Below, one piece after another: positions 7,908-17,416 of a stretch of DNA of 64,000 nucleotides. How positions within the stretch are numbered: position 1 is the first letter of the stretch; each line of letters begins with the position of its first letter. Both the position numbers and the translations under genes were made by a program. Below the pieces are notes generated by a model. That model was not told the origin of the DNA. It did not search any database and saw nothing but the letters and a program-made list of their open reading frames with translations. Source of the stretch: JBGTFE01 sp049799955 (GTDB lineage Bacteria; Acidobacteriota; Blastocatellia; Pyrinomonadales; Pyrinomonadaceae); assembly GCA_049799955.1 (NCBI GenBank), contig JBARIW010000127.1:1-64000 (forward strand). Direction: 5' to 3'.

Positions 7908-10734
7908 TAAAGAAAATTTGGACGCAATCATCGACGCCGCCGCGCGCGAAATACGCGACGAGCAAATCGACGAATCAATCATAAATCAATCCGCGACACG
8001 CGTGTGGGCGCGTGTCAGCGCGCAGATGTCGGACGAAAATTCTTTGTCCGCAAATTCAAATTTGGAAAATTTAAATACTATGAACACTAAAAACACAGCC
8101 GAACATATTGATGGGTGCGCGGATTTTCAATCGCTCATTCCGGCGTATCTCGACAAGAAACTTTCAACGGCTCGCACGCTGCTTCTGGAAGACCATACGA
8201 ACGAGTGCATTCCGTGTCGCCGAGCGCTGAAAAACCAGCGTGCGTACACGACAAAACCGGCGACGGTTGGCGCTCGTCAATCCGCGCGACAGCAGCCCGC
8301 GCAGATGAACTGGTGGAGCAAACCCGGCGTTGCGCGCTGGAGCGTCGCCGCCGCGCTCGTCGTCTGCTTAGGGTTTGTCGGAATGTTCATGTACGAGCGT
8401 CTCGACTTATCAGGGCGCACGCTTGCGGCGACGGTCGAGAATGCGGACGGCGCGGTTTATGTAATTTCTGACGCGCAGAGCCGACAGCTTGTGCCGGGCG
8501 AACAGCTTCAGAAAGGCGAACGCGTGCGCACGGCGAAGGATTCGACGGCGGTGCTGCGACTCGCCGACGGTTCGACGGTCGAGATGCGCGAACGCTCCGA
8601 GTTTTCGGTGAGCGAAAACATGCGCGGCGTAACCATCCGGCTCGAACGCGGCGATGTAATAGTCGAAGCCGCCAAACAGCATAACGGTCGCCTGTATGTT
8701 CAGACGCCAGACTCGCTCGTTTCCGTCAAGGGCACGATTTTCGCCGTCGAAAGCGGCACGAAGGGGTCGCGCGTTTCGGTCGTTGAAGGCGAAGTGAAGG
8801 TCAATTACGCGGGCAAAGACGAAACCTTGCTTCCCGGCGACCAGACGACGACAAATCGTAGTTTGGACAGAACGTCCGTGGAGCAAAACGTCGCCTGGAG
8901 CCGCAACGCGGCGCGTTATGCGAATCTCGTTTCGGAATTGGCGAAGCTGCGGCACGACGTTAATCAACGCGTCCAATTACCCGGTGTTCGTTATTCTTCC
9001 AAATTTGTCGACCTCGTTCCCGAGAACACGGTTTTTTATGCGGCGCTGCCGAATTTGAGCGAAACGATTGCCGAGTCACAGCGCATTATGCAGGAGCGCA
9101 TCAGCCAGAATCCGGCGCTCGCCGAATGGTGGAAAGGCAAAAAAGGCGACGGCACTGGCATTAACGAGCAGACAATTGCGCGTGTGCGCGAGTTCGGTTC
9201 TCAGCTTGGCGAAGAAATTGTCGTCAGCGCAGAGATGGACGCGAAGGGCGAGCCGAACGGCGTCCTCGTGTTGAGCGGAGTGAAAGATGCGGCGAGCTTC
9301 CGCACCTATCTCGACGGACAGCTCGCGCGTATCGCGAACGAATCCGGCGATATGCCGAACGTCCGCATCATTGACAATCCGTTGACCGCAAAAGTCGAGA
9401 ATACTTCGGCAACAACAAAGACGGCGACGACAAAAAGCGTAACATCAAACGACTCACTCGCGAAAAAATCCGCGACTAAAAGTGAACTGTTCGTCTGGAT
9501 TCACAACGACATTTTCGCCGCGTCTCCGCAGATTGAAAGTCTGCGCGGGCTTGCGACGACATTAAACGCGTCGGGCAAGACCGGCTTCGCGAATTCGCCG
9601 TTCTACCAGCGCATCAACGATGTTTACAGGGACGGCGCGGGACTCGTGATTGCCGCCGACCTCGAAAAGATTATCGCGCAAGCGGTTACTAAAGATAACA
9701 AGCCGGGCGCGGAGCGTCAGCTCGAAGGCTTCAAACAGCTCGGCGTCATGAACTTGCGCCACTTCGTCGTCGAGCAGAAGGAAGTAAACGGCAAAACTTT
9801 GAGCCGCGCCGCGTTGACGTTCAACGAGCCGAATCGCGGCATCGCGTCTTGGCTCGCCGCGCCGGGTTCGATGGGCGCGTTAGACTTCATCTCGCCGAAC
9901 GCGAATGTCGCGACCGCGTTTGTCGTCAAAAAGCCTGAACTGCTGGTGGACGATTTGCTCGGATTTTTAGAGACGGTCGAGCCGGATATGCGACGCCAGA
10001 TGGAGGAAATCGAAAAGTCGCAAGGCTTCAGTATTCGTAACGATTTCGCCGCGCCGCTCGGCGGTGAGTTTGCTTTCGCAATCGATGGTCCTCTCTTGCC
10101 GACGCCTTCGTGGAAAGTCGTTCTGGAAGTTTATGACCAGGCGAAATTGCAGGGAACGTTTGAGCGCGCAATCGAAAAGCTGAACCAGTTTTCCATGCTG
10201 CACGGCAAAGGCAAGTTGAGTCTGGAGAATACGACGGTGGGCGACCGTACTTATTACTCAATAAAATCTGACAAGGGAGCAGAAGTTCATTACACTTACG
10301 CGAACGGCTATCTCGTCGTTGCGCCGAGCCGCGCTTTGCTCGAACAGTCGATTGCAAATCGCGACGCGGGCAACACGCTGGTTCGTTCGTCGAGATTTAT
10401 GAGCGCGCTGCCGCAGGACGGCAACACGAATTTCTCCGCGCTTCTTTATCACGACCTCGCGCCGCTCATGCAGCCGCTCGCGGAAAGAATGAAGAATGCG
10501 GGCGGTGCAGAGTTGACGGAAGAACAGCGTCAGGCGCTCGGCTCAACCGATGCAAATGCGCCGCCCACGCTTGTCTATGCTTACGCGCAGGGCGACCGCA
10601 TTACGCTTGCGGCGAACACCGAAGGCGGCGCGTTCGGCTTAAGTCCGGCGAGTCTTATCGGTCTGCCCAATTCGTTCGAGATGCAGCACATTTTAATGAA
10701 CGCGATGGGCAATAAAAACGTAGATAAGAAATAA
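7897..10734 (+). CDS. Large membrane FecR-domain/anti-sigma-like protein
   Basis: 945 aa. In order: a cytoplasmic N-terminus with a zinc-finger-like H-x3-C-x2-C motif (DHTNECIPC, about residue 103), one transmembrane helix (WSVAAALVVCLGFVGMFMY, about 148-167), a FecR domain (about 175-290, VKGTIFAVESG and RVSVVEGEVKVNYAG), and a ~600-residue extracytoplasmic region rich in beta-strand/helix alternation that resembles DUF3352-type proteins. The layout suggests an anti-sigma factor whose outer domain senses or binds something at the envelope. The overlap with the ECF sigma gene supports this. The outer domain is unusually large for an anti-sigma protein. A strong hairpin follows at 10759-10800. 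Confidence 0.75.
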   Translation: MKHNKENLDAIIDAAAREIRDEQIDESIINQSATRVWARVSAQMSDENSLSANSNLENLNTMNTKNTAEHIDGCADFQSLIPAYLDKKLSTARTLLLEDHTNECIPCRRALKNQRAYTTKPATVGARQSARQQPAQMNWWSKPGVARWSVAAALVVCLGFVGMFMYERLDLSGRTLAATVENADGAVYVISDAQSRQLVPGEQLQKGERVRTAKDSTAVLRLADGSTVEMRERSEFSVSENMRGVTIRLERGDVIVEAAKQHNGRLYVQTPDSLVSVKGTIFAVESGTKGSRVSVVEGEVKVNYAGKDETLLPGDQTTTNRSLDRTSVEQNVAWSRNAARYANLVSELAKLRHDVNQRVQLPGVRYSSKFVDLVPENTVFYAALPNLSETIAESQRIMQERISQNPALAEWWKGKKGDGTGINEQTIARVREFGSQLGEEIVVSAEMDAKGEPNGVLVLSGVKDAASFRTYLDGQLARIANESGDMPNVRIIDNPLTAKVENTSATTKTATTKSVTSNDSLAKKSATKSELFVWIHNDIFAASPQIESLRGLATTLNASGKTGFANSPFYQRINDVYRDGAGLVIAADLEKIIAQAVTKDNKPGAERQLEGFKQLGVMNLRHFVVEQKEVNGKTLSRAALTFNEPNRGIASWLAAPGSMGALDFISPNANVATAFVVKKPELLVDDLLGFLETVEPDMRRQMEEIEKSQGFSIRNDFAAPLGGEFAFAIDGPLLPTPSWKVVLEVYDQAKLQGTFERAIEKLNQFSMLHGKGKLSLENTTVGDRTYYSIKSDKGAEVHYTYANGYLVVAPSRALLEQSIANRDAGNTLVRSSRFMSALPQDGNTNFSALLYHDLAPLMQPLAERMKNAGGAELTEEQRQALGSTDANAPPTLVYAYAQGDRITLAANTEGGAFGLSPASLIGLPNSFEMQHILMNAMGNKNVDKK

Positions 10735-10758
10735 TGGATAGAAACAACGCGAATTAGC

Positions 10759-10800
10759 ACGAACAACGACGGACGCTTTCGAGTGTCCGTCGTTGTTCGT
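10759..10800. terminator. Strong hairpin after the FecR gene
   Basis: A 16-bp perfect stem (ACGAACAACGACGGAC and its complement) closes a 10-base loop, 25 bases after the FecR stop. No T-tract follows directly, so factor-independent termination is not certain, but it separates this operon from the toxin-antitoxin pair. Confidence 0.7.
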
Positions 10801-10864
10801 CCGTGTTGTGTTACTTCATATTTCTTGTTCGCTGAATGTTTGATAAAGTTGTATCTGTAAAATT

Positions 10865-11266
10865 ATGAATACCGATTTGGTCGCAGATACATCAACCGTT
10901 ATTGCCGTTATCGCTAATGAACCGGAAAAGCCTTTGTTGATTGCCAAAACGCGAGGCTCCGATTTGGTTGCGCCGCGTTCGCTTTATTGGGAAATCGGCA
11001 ACGCATTTTCGGCGATGATTAAGCGCGGACGCATTACGCTGGAACAAGCAACAGCAGCGATTGAGATTTACGAGCAAATTCCAATTAGCTTGGTTGACGT
11101 TGATTTGAAGCAAGCATTGGAAATAGTTGATAAGCACAAAGTTTACGCTTACGACGCTTATATGATTGCTTGCGCTTTAAGTCGAAATTGTCCCTTGCTG
11201 ACGTTAGACGGCGGTTTGGCTTACGCGGCAAAAGCGGCGGGCATCGAAGTTTGGGAGGCAAATTAA
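10865..11266 (+). CDS. PIN-domain ribonuclease toxin (VapC-like)
   Basis: 133 aa, a typical VapC length. The four acidic residues of the PIN active site are present: Asp8 (LVADTST), Glu43 (LYWEIGN), Asp97 (YAYDAYMI) and Asp115 (LLTLDGG). The family cleaves RNA, often tRNA or rRNA, in a Mg2+-dependent way. The antitoxin gene follows after 3 bases, so toxin precedes antitoxin, the reverse of the commonest vapBC order. The GC content and codon use do not differ strikingly from the neighbours. Confidence 0.85.
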   Translation: MNTDLVADTSTVIAVIANEPEKPLLIAKTRGSDLVAPRSLYWEIGNAFSAMIKRGRITLEQATAAIEIYEQIPISLVDVDLKQALEIVDKHKVYAYDAYMIACALSRNCPLLTLDGGLAYAAKAAGIEVWEAN

Positions 11267-11269
11267 CAA

Positions 11270-11485
11270 ATGCAAACATACCTGGAAACACAAGAAAATT
11301 TATCGATTTTGCTTGAGCGCGCGAGCGAGGAAGGCGAAGTTCGGATTAAACGAGCCGACGGGCAGATATTTGTTCTCAAGCCGGAAAAACCCAAGCGTTC
11401 CGCCTTTGACGTAGCAGGCATTGACTTAGACATTGCAACCGAAGAAATCGTCGAACTTGTCCGCGAAGGGCGTGAAAGATTATAA
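11270..11485 (+). CDS. Antitoxin, Phd/YefM-type
   Basis: 71 aa. The N-terminal half (NLSILLERASEEGEVRIKR and FVLKPE) fits the small DNA-binding Phd/YefM-like fold. The C-terminal part (GIDLDIATEEIVELVREGRER) is the acidic/amphipathic tail that wraps PIN toxins. It starts 3 bases after the toxin stop, so the pair is one transcription unit. Expected to bind and inhibit the toxin and repress the operon; this is inference from family. Confidence 0.78.
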   Translation: MQTYLETQENLSILLERASEEGEVRIKRADGQIFVLKPEKPKRSAFDVAGIDLDIATEEIVELVREGRERL

Positions 11486-11592
11486 ATCCTTTGAAAATAT
11501 CGGCATAAGATAACTGAAATTCAGTTGAATACAAAGTAGGGCGCGTCGTGGTGAAATCCGACAGAAATCTGTAGCTGGGAGAAATTCAAAAC

Positions 11593-12513
11593 ATGAAACT
11601 TATCAACTGGGTAAAATTTTTCGCACTATGCGCTTTATTTTTGAACTTAGGGTTAGTAAGCGTCAAAGCGCAAACTCAATCAAATTTGCAAAAATTGGAA
11701 GGAACGAAATGGAAAGCATCTGCGTCTTTTCCTACTCCACCCGATACTTGGTTGTGGGAATTTAATTATCACATTGAGAAAAACAACAAAATTCGTGCTC
11801 ATATTGTAGTTGCTGTTAGCGGATTTCGACAAAAATCCAACTACAATATGACTACGAAAAGCTATGAACTGGTAAATGAACTTACTACGGAAGTAGAACG
11901 AGAGCAAAACGAAATAGGAACATATCAGCAGACAGGTAATTCAATCAAGATGAAATTTCCGAGTCATCAAATTGATGCAAAATTAGACGGAAATCAGATG
12001 ATTGGAAAAATAACCACCTATGATGGTGAAAAATCAGTTTGGTCAGCGGAACTTGTTTCTGAGAAATCAACGGTAACGTCAAAAAATAATTCTGATAAAA
12101 GTGAGACAAAAACGGTTGGTACAAGCGGGCTTGCTGATGATTTAAGTGATGTAGGTAATTCTAGACTAATTTTTGAAGCTCAGGCATCTGGAACTTTTAA
12201 AAATATATTATCAGAGGAAATAACAAAAGGACTGATAAGAATTGAGATTATAGATTTTCAAGTGGATAACTTGAAGGCGAAATTTACCCTCAATAGCATG
12301 TCAGGAGAATTATCAGGAAAAATTTACGACAATGAAAAACTTCAGCTAACAGGTGTTGGCGTTATTAAGGGAACATTATCTGACTACAAATATCAGTGTT
12401 CCCTAAATGCATTAGTCAAAAATGGAACTTTAACCGAAGGTAAATACTATTGTGAATCTAAAAATGGCGTAATAAAGGGAGTACTTGAAACGGCGCTGAG
12501 GAAAAATAATTAA
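11593..12513 (+). CDS. Secreted protein of unknown function, AT-rich
   Basis: 306 aa with a clear signal peptide (MKLINWVKFFALCALFLNLG..., cleavage near VKAQT). The mature protein has alternating hydrophobic/polar beta-type segments and no motif I recognise. Its middle (about residues 155-185) is Ser/Lys/Thr-rich and may be a linker between two beta domains. The gene is clearly more AT-rich than the flanking ABC-exporter operon, which suggests a separate origin. It stands alone between the toxin-antitoxin pair and the exporter operon. Confidence 0.6.
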   Translation: MKLINWVKFFALCALFLNLGLVSVKAQTQSNLQKLEGTKWKASASFPTPPDTWLWEFNYHIEKNNKIRAHIVVAVSGFRQKSNYNMTTKSYELVNELTTEVEREQNEIGTYQQTGNSIKMKFPSHQIDAKLDGNQMIGKITTYDGEKSVWSAELVSEKSTVTSKNNSDKSETKTVGTSGLADDLSDVGNSRLIFEAQASGTFKNILSEEITKGLIRIEIIDFQVDNLKAKFTLNSMSGELSGKIYDNEKLQLTGVGVIKGTLSDYKYQCSLNALVKNGTLTEGKYYCESKNGVIKGVLETALRKNN

Positions 12514-12611
12514 TAAGTCCTTTTTTATCAACGGTGCGCCCGACAATTCAACGGACGTGAGAGCGCGCACAGTGGCTTTCTAACTAATAACGGTATGGTG
12601 GTGATAGCTGC

Positions 12612-13616
12612 ATGACAAGTGTTATCGAACTTGAACAACTGAGCGTGACGTTTGGAAAGCGTCCGATTCTGAAATCTTTAAACGGCGCGCTCGGTGGGCG
12701 CGCCATCGGCTTGCTCGGACCGAACGGCGCGGGCAAGACTACGCTCATCCACACGCTGCTCGGCTTTCATCCGCCGACTTCCGGCACGGCGCGTATCTTC
12801 GGGCAGGACATTACAGGCGAAGCAAAGCAGGTGCGGGCGACGGTCGGTTATATGCCGGAGAGCGATTCGTTTATCGCTAAAATGTCGTGCGTTCACTTCG
12901 TGCGTCTGATGGCGGAGCTTTCCGGCATTCCCGCCAAACATGCGCTCGAACGCGCGCACGAAGCGCTGTTTTATGTCGGCTTGGGCGAAGCGCGTTATCG
13001 TCCGGTCGATAGCTATTCGCTCGGCATGAAGCAGCTTGCCAAACTCGCGCAGGCGATAGTTCACGGACCTAAGCTGATTATTTTAGATGAACCGACCAAC
13101 GGTCTCGACCCGCCGACGCGCAGCCGTATGATTTCGCTGATTCGACAGATTCGTGACGGCGGACGCGCGCGCATACTTTTGTCGTCTCATCTTTTGCGCG
13201 ACGTTGAGGAGTGTTGCGACGAGATTCTCGTATTGAAGGACGGATACATCGCCGCCAACTGTAATCTGGAAGAGGAGCGCAAGGCGAATCGTAAATTTAT
13301 CGAGCTTGAGACACGCGGCGGCGACCGCGCGGCGTTTGTCGAAGCAATCAGCGGTTTAGGATGCGAGTACGCGCTGTCGGGCGAGCGTCGCATAAAATTG
13401 ATTATGCAGGAAAGGGTTGAAATAAGTGATTTGTACCGCCTCGCGCTCGAACACGGCGTGCAAATCAGGCGGCTCAATTTCAAGCGCGATTCGCTCGAAG
13501 ACATTTTCCTGAAGGCTATGGAGAACGGAAACGCGAGCGAAGGCGCGAGCGCGCAAGGCAATAACGGAAACCGGATTGAAAACGGCAGCGGGAGGACGGA
13601 CGATGGCAGTTTATGA
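12612..13616 (+). CDS. ABC-2 exporter ATPase 1
   Basis: 334 aa cytoplasmic ATPase. Walker A GPNGAGKTT at residues 36-44, Q-loop VGYMPESDS, signature YSLGMKQLAKLAQ, Walker B LIILDEPTNGLDP, switch His in LSSHLL. The C-terminal extension after about residue 230 is typical of CcmA/YxlF-like export ATPases, and the final 25 residues are low-complexity Gly/Asn. The next gene, a permease, starts inside its 3' end (14-base overlap), which points to translational coupling. Substrate unknown. Confidence 0.85.
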   Translation: MTSVIELEQLSVTFGKRPILKSLNGALGGRAIGLLGPNGAGKTTLIHTLLGFHPPTSGTARIFGQDITGEAKQVRATVGYMPESDSFIAKMSCVHFVRLMAELSGIPAKHALERAHEALFYVGLGEARYRPVDSYSLGMKQLAKLAQAIVHGPKLIILDEPTNGLDPPTRSRMISLIRQIRDGGRARILLSSHLLRDVEECCDEILVLKDGYIAANCNLEEERKANRKFIELETRGGDRAAFVEAISGLGCEYALSGERRIKLIMQERVEISDLYRLALEHGVQIRRLNFKRDSLEDIFLKAMENGNASEGASAQGNNGNRIENGSGRTDDGSL

Positions 13617-14532
13617 GCATCTGTACAGGGCGTACGAAGGCGAGTCGCAATCCGCGTGGTCGCGCTTTCTGGTGATACCGCGCTACGCCCTGCGCGAAGT
13701 TTTCAAGTCGAAACTGTTGACGACGATTTTTATCCTGTGCTTTATCTATCCGCTCGTCGCGACTATCCTGGTTTATCTGCATCACAACGCGAACGCGCTC
13801 GCGGTTCTGCAAATAAACGTGCGCGAGCTGCTGCCGATTGACGCTTCGTTCTTTCAAACTTTCGTCGAGATGCAATGCGCGTTTGCTTTTATCCTGACGG
13901 TGCTCGTCGCGCCGCCGCTCATCTCGCGCGACCTGGCAAACAATGCTTTGCCGCTTTATTTGTGCCGCCCGCTTTCCCGCGCCGAATACGTGCTCGGCAA
14001 GATGACCGTCATTGTAATCCTGTTGTCATTGGTAACGTGGATTCCGGGCTTGATAATCTTCTTTTTTCAAGCGTCTCTCGCCGGTTTCGCGTGGCTTTGG
14101 GCGAATCTGTGGATGATTTGGGCGATTTTCTTCGGGTGTATGGTCTGGATTATCCTGCTGTCACTACTCGCGCTCGCCGTGTCGTCGATTCTCAAATGGC
14201 GCGTGGTGGCGAGCGGCGCGCTGCTCGGACTGTTCTTCGTGTCGGGCGCGTTCGGTGAAATCGTCAACGAGCTTTTTTTGACCCGCGCCGGACATCTGGT
14301 CAGTTTATGGGCGACAATGAAAAGCATTTGGAGTGGCTTGTTCGGACTTTTCCAGCGACAGACCGGAGCCATTCGCGGAAAAGTTACCACTCCGATTTAC
14401 GATAACCAGTTTGTTGACATCGCGCTATTGGAGCCGCCGCTGTGGGTTTCGTGGCTGCTAATCGCGCTGGTCTGCGTCGTCTGCGTTTGGCTGCTCGCAC
14501 GCAAAGTGCGCGCTTACGAGGTGATTAAATGA
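13603..14532 (+). CDS. ABC-2 exporter permease 1
   Basis: 309 aa. ATG 13603 is chosen over the in-frame 13576 because GGGAGG lies 7 bases upstream. It has about six hydrophobic helices, with a large extracytoplasmic loop after the first (LLTTIFILCFIYPLVATILVY), and the motif LISRDLANNALPLYLCRPLS typical of ABC-2 (NatB/YhaP-like) permeases. Partner of the ATPase encoded just upstream. Its end overlaps the second ATPase gene by four bases (ATGA). Confidence 0.82.
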   Translation: MAVYEHLYRAYEGESQSAWSRFLVIPRYALREVFKSKLLTTIFILCFIYPLVATILVYLHHNANALAVLQINVRELLPIDASFFQTFVEMQCAFAFILTVLVAPPLISRDLANNALPLYLCRPLSRAEYVLGKMTVIVILLSLVTWIPGLIIFFFQASLAGFAWLWANLWMIWAIFFGCMVWIILLSLLALAVSSILKWRVVASGALLGLFFVSGAFGEIVNELFLTRAGHLVSLWATMKSIWSGLFGLFQRQTGAIRGKVTTPIYDNQFVDIALLEPPLWVSWLLIALVCVVCVWLLARKVRAYEVIK

Positions 14533-15572
14533 CACTGACGACAACATCATCAACAACTCAATCGTCGCCGACGCCCGCATCGTCTTCAACGTTAACAACG
14601 TCCGGCGCGTCCGTTGCTTCGCTGGTTTCCGATAAAATGATTGTGTTTGAAGACGTTTCGAAATTCTATGGCGAGATTCTCGGCGTCAATCGCGTTAATT
14701 TGCAGATTGCTCCGGGCATTACGAGTCTCGTCGGACCGAACGGGTCGGGCAAGACTACTTTGATGAATTTGATGACGGGACTGCTCAAGCCGACGCAGGG
14801 GCGCATCAGTGTTCTCGGCATATCGCCCGACGCGCCCGAGGCGATGTTTCAAAAGCTCGGTTACTGTTCGCAGTTCGATTCGTTTCCGCGCGGCGCGACC
14901 GCCCGCGAGTTTATCGAATTCTACCTTCGCGTTCACGGTTACACGAAACAGGAAACCGCAGAACTCGCGCAAGCTGCGCTCGAACGCGTGTCGCTTGTGG
15001 AAGCGGCAGACCGTAAAGTTTCGGCGTTCAGCAAGGGAATGCGGCAGCGCGTCCGGCTCGCCCAGTCTATCGCGCACAATCCTTCGGTGCTTGTTTTGGA
15101 CGAGCCTTTGAACGGGCTTGACCCGATGGCGCGCGCCGAAATAATTCGCCTGTTTCGCCAGCTCGCGGACGCGGGAATGTATCTCGTCATCTCAAGCCAC
15201 ATTCTGCACGAAGTCGATATGATGTCCGACAGCGTCGTGCTTCTTCATAACGGTTATGTTGTCGCGGAAGGCGAAGTTCACGGCGTGCGCGATGAGATAG
15301 AAGAACATCCGATTCAGATTCTGATTCGCTGCGACCGACCGCAACTTTTAGCCGCGCGTCTGTTCGAACACGAGCACACCGTCGAAGCGCGCATCCATGA
15401 TGACCGTCAGGGCTTGTTTGTTAAAACGCGCCGACCGGATGATTTCTATCTGCTGCTCAATAAAGTTATTACGGAGCAGAATCTTCAGGTCGAATCGGTC
15501 GCGCCCGTCGACGACGATTTGAATGCCGTCTATCAATACTTAATCACATCCGACGGAGGGCAAACTCGATGA
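14529..15572 (+). CDS. ABC-2 exporter ATPase 2
   Basis: 347 aa. The first ~35 residues are almost only Ser/Thr/Ala and look like a disordered, recently expanded N-terminus; MIVFEDVSKFYGE would be the normal family start. Then Walker A GPNGSGKTT, Q-loop LGYCSQFDSF, signature FSKGMRQRVRLAQS, Walker B VLVLDEPLNGLDP and switch His in ISSHIL. It overlaps both neighbours by four bases, so it is made with them. Probably works with the permease that follows. Confidence 0.84.
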   Translation: MTLTTTSSTTQSSPTPASSSTLTTSGASVASLVSDKMIVFEDVSKFYGEILGVNRVNLQIAPGITSLVGPNGSGKTTLMNLMTGLLKPTQGRISVLGISPDAPEAMFQKLGYCSQFDSFPRGATAREFIEFYLRVHGYTKQETAELAQAALERVSLVEAADRKVSAFSKGMRQRVRLAQSIAHNPSVLVLDEPLNGLDPMARAEIIRLFRQLADAGMYLVISSHILHEVDMMSDSVVLLHNGYVVAEGEVHGVRDEIEEHPIQILIRCDRPQLLAARLFEHEHTVEARIHDDRQGLFVKTRRPDDFYLLLNKVITEQNLQVESVAPVDDDLNAVYQYLITSDGGQTR

Positions 15573-16468
15573 ATTCAATGTCTGAGAACAGCGAACAACA
15601 GTCCGCCGCAATCAATGTAAACCAGCCGAATGTGAGCAGAGCGCGAGCGTCTTCATGGTCGCTGTGGACGCGGCAGACTCTTGCAATCCTGCGTCTTGAA
15701 ATCAGGAAAAACTTTTTAAGCCGGCGCGCTCTTCTGCTCTATCTGATGGCGGGACTGCCGCTCGGCTTGCTGTCGCTGTTCGCGCTTTTTCGGCTGCCGT
15801 CGGACACTGCGGGAAGCTTCAGCGAATTGAGCATCGCCTTTGCGGCGATATACGGCGGGCTGATTCTTCGCACGCTCGTCTTCTTCGGCTGCGCGTGGGT
15901 TTTTATGAATCTGTTTCGCGGCGAGGTGGTTGACAGAAGCTTGCACTACTATTTTCTCTCACCCGTCCGGCGCGAAGTCCTCGTCGTCGGCAAATATCTG
16001 TCAGGACTCATCGCAACCATCGTATTATTTGGCATCACGACCGTCGGCTCGATGTTAATACTCTACTTCTCAATCTACCCGTCAGAATCGGCGCGATTTT
16101 TTTTCGAAGGCGCGGGTTTAAGTCAAATGCTGACTTATCTTGGAGTTACAATCCTTGCGTGCGTCGGATACGGCGCGGTCTTTCTGCTCGTCGGATTGCG
16201 TTTCCGCAACCCGATTATTCCGGGTCTTTTGCTCTACGGCTGGGAGTGGCTCAACTTTCTGCTGCCGCCGTTCCTGAAGAAGATAAGCGTGATTCATTAC
16301 CTGCAATCGCTCGTCCCCGTGCCGATGTCCGAAGGTCCGTTCGCGGTGCTCGTCGAACCGACGCCCGCGTGGATTTCCGTGCCGAGTCTTCTTCTATTTA
16401 CGGGCGTCGTGCTCTTTCTCGCGAGCCTGCACATACGCCGCATGGAGATTAGCTATGCAGGCGACTAA
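15569..16468 (+). CDS. ABC-2 exporter permease 2
   Basis: 299 aa with about six membrane segments and the region GEVVDRSLHYYFLSPVRR, which matches the post-TM2 motif of ABC-2 permeases (compare GEVLRGTLPYLLLRPL-type sequences). N-terminal ~35 residues are hydrophilic. It completes a second ATPase-permease pair in the same operon. The two pairs may form one heteromeric exporter or two related ones. Confidence 0.8.
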   Translation: MNSMSENSEQQSAAINVNQPNVSRARASSWSLWTRQTLAILRLEIRKNFLSRRALLLYLMAGLPLGLLSLFALFRLPSDTAGSFSELSIAFAAIYGGLILRTLVFFGCAWVFMNLFRGEVVDRSLHYYFLSPVRREVLVVGKYLSGLIATIVLFGITTVGSMLILYFSIYPSESARFFFEGAGLSQMLTYLGVTILACVGYGAVFLLVGLRFRNPIIPGLLLYGWEWLNFLLPPFLKKISVIHYLQSLVPVPMSEGPFAVLVEPTPAWISVPSLLLFTGVVLFLASLHIRRMEISYAGD

Positions 16469-17025
16469 CCGGAAAGACATGCGAATAGATGAATTCTTAC
16501 CGCTAACGATGAAATCGATTCGAAACGTTCGGAATGCGCCGCGCCGGGCATTCTTACTTTCGACATTTTTAGGATTACCTGCTGCTCGCCTGCTCGTCGG
16601 GCTGTGCGCCGTCTTCTTCGCAGGGCGACAGTAAACAGAATTCGTCTACTTCCGCGCCAAACGATTTGCCCGAACTTACCGACGAGATAATCCGCGAGCG
16701 GCTCAATGACGCGCGCGTCTGGGAAGTGCCGGAAGAGAATGGAATCGCCGAGCCGATAGCCTGGAACTTTGATGAAAATGAGCCGAAAGAAATAACCGTC
16801 GTCGAGAAAAAAATGGAAGGCGCGCGCGCGACGATTATTTTAGACATCAAAACCAGGTCGGCTCCAAATATGCGCAACCCACGCTCCCTCGCCGGACAAA
16901 TTCGCACGGAGTGGGAGCTAAAAACCGGCTGGGCGTTGCGAAAGTGGGAGATAGTCGATACTGAGAATATCTCGATGAAATACAGAAATATTCCTAATCC
17001 GCCCGCGCAAAATTCCAACCGCTGA
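16455..17025 (+). pseudogene. Lipoprotein gene with a frameshift in the signal peptide
   Basis: A frame from ATG 16455 or the internal ATG 16509 reads MKSIRNVRNAPRRAFLLSTF and then runs out of phase to a stop near 16634. The other frame, open after the TAG at 16570, reads DYLLLACSSGC, a classic lipobox, and continues through TDEIIRERLNDARVW to TGA 17025. Skipping one base near 16565-16575 joins a basic n-region, a hydrophobic core and the lipobox into one normal lipoprotein of about 170 aa. The mature part has no domain I recognise. Either a real mutation, a base-call error or, less likely, recoding. It ends the exporter operon. Confidence 0.6.
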
Positions 17026-17300
17026 TTATTTCTTGAAAATCTCGACAGGAGAAGGTCTGCGAATCTCAATTTTTTCTCCGACTTCAATCGCCAACAGGTC
17101 TTCGCCTAATTCTGCCGCGCCGATGCGGGTTTTTCTCTTTGGCGAAATAATATGTGAAAAAATCGCCATTCCCGGTTTTACAAGAGAGAGAAAATTTCTC
17201 CGGCTTGTTCCGGTGTCGTCTGATACTCAATAACGAAAGAACCGGAGGCTTTATAATTCGCCGCGAAATCAGTCTCGATAAAGATTTTGCTTGTGAAATT
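17026..17300 (-). pseudogene. Possible decayed gene on the minus strand
   Basis: Minus-strand reading gives two coding-like pieces in different frames that abut. One reads KIFIETDFAANYKASGSFVI then EYQTTPEQAGEIFSLL and a stop. The other runs on with LVKPGMAIFSHIISPKRKTR, GAAELGEDLLAIEVGEKIEI and ends at 17026 directly against the lipoprotein stop. No good start codon is seen. This looks like a remnant with one frameshift, family unknown. It may also be chance. Confidence 0.3.
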
Positions 17301-17416
17301 GAAATTCTATGATATGTTAGATGCCAGACTTTCCGTAAACAAATATTCCATTAATTTCCAATCAGGTTTGCTTGAAGTTTTTCGCAACTGATTATTTATT
17401 GAAGCAGGTAACAATT

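Noticed and set aside
11486..11592. Riboswitch-like leader before the AT-rich secreted protein
   Set aside because: GTGGTGAAATCC and CTGTAGCTGGGAG looked structured but do not match any riboswitch consensus I can recall.
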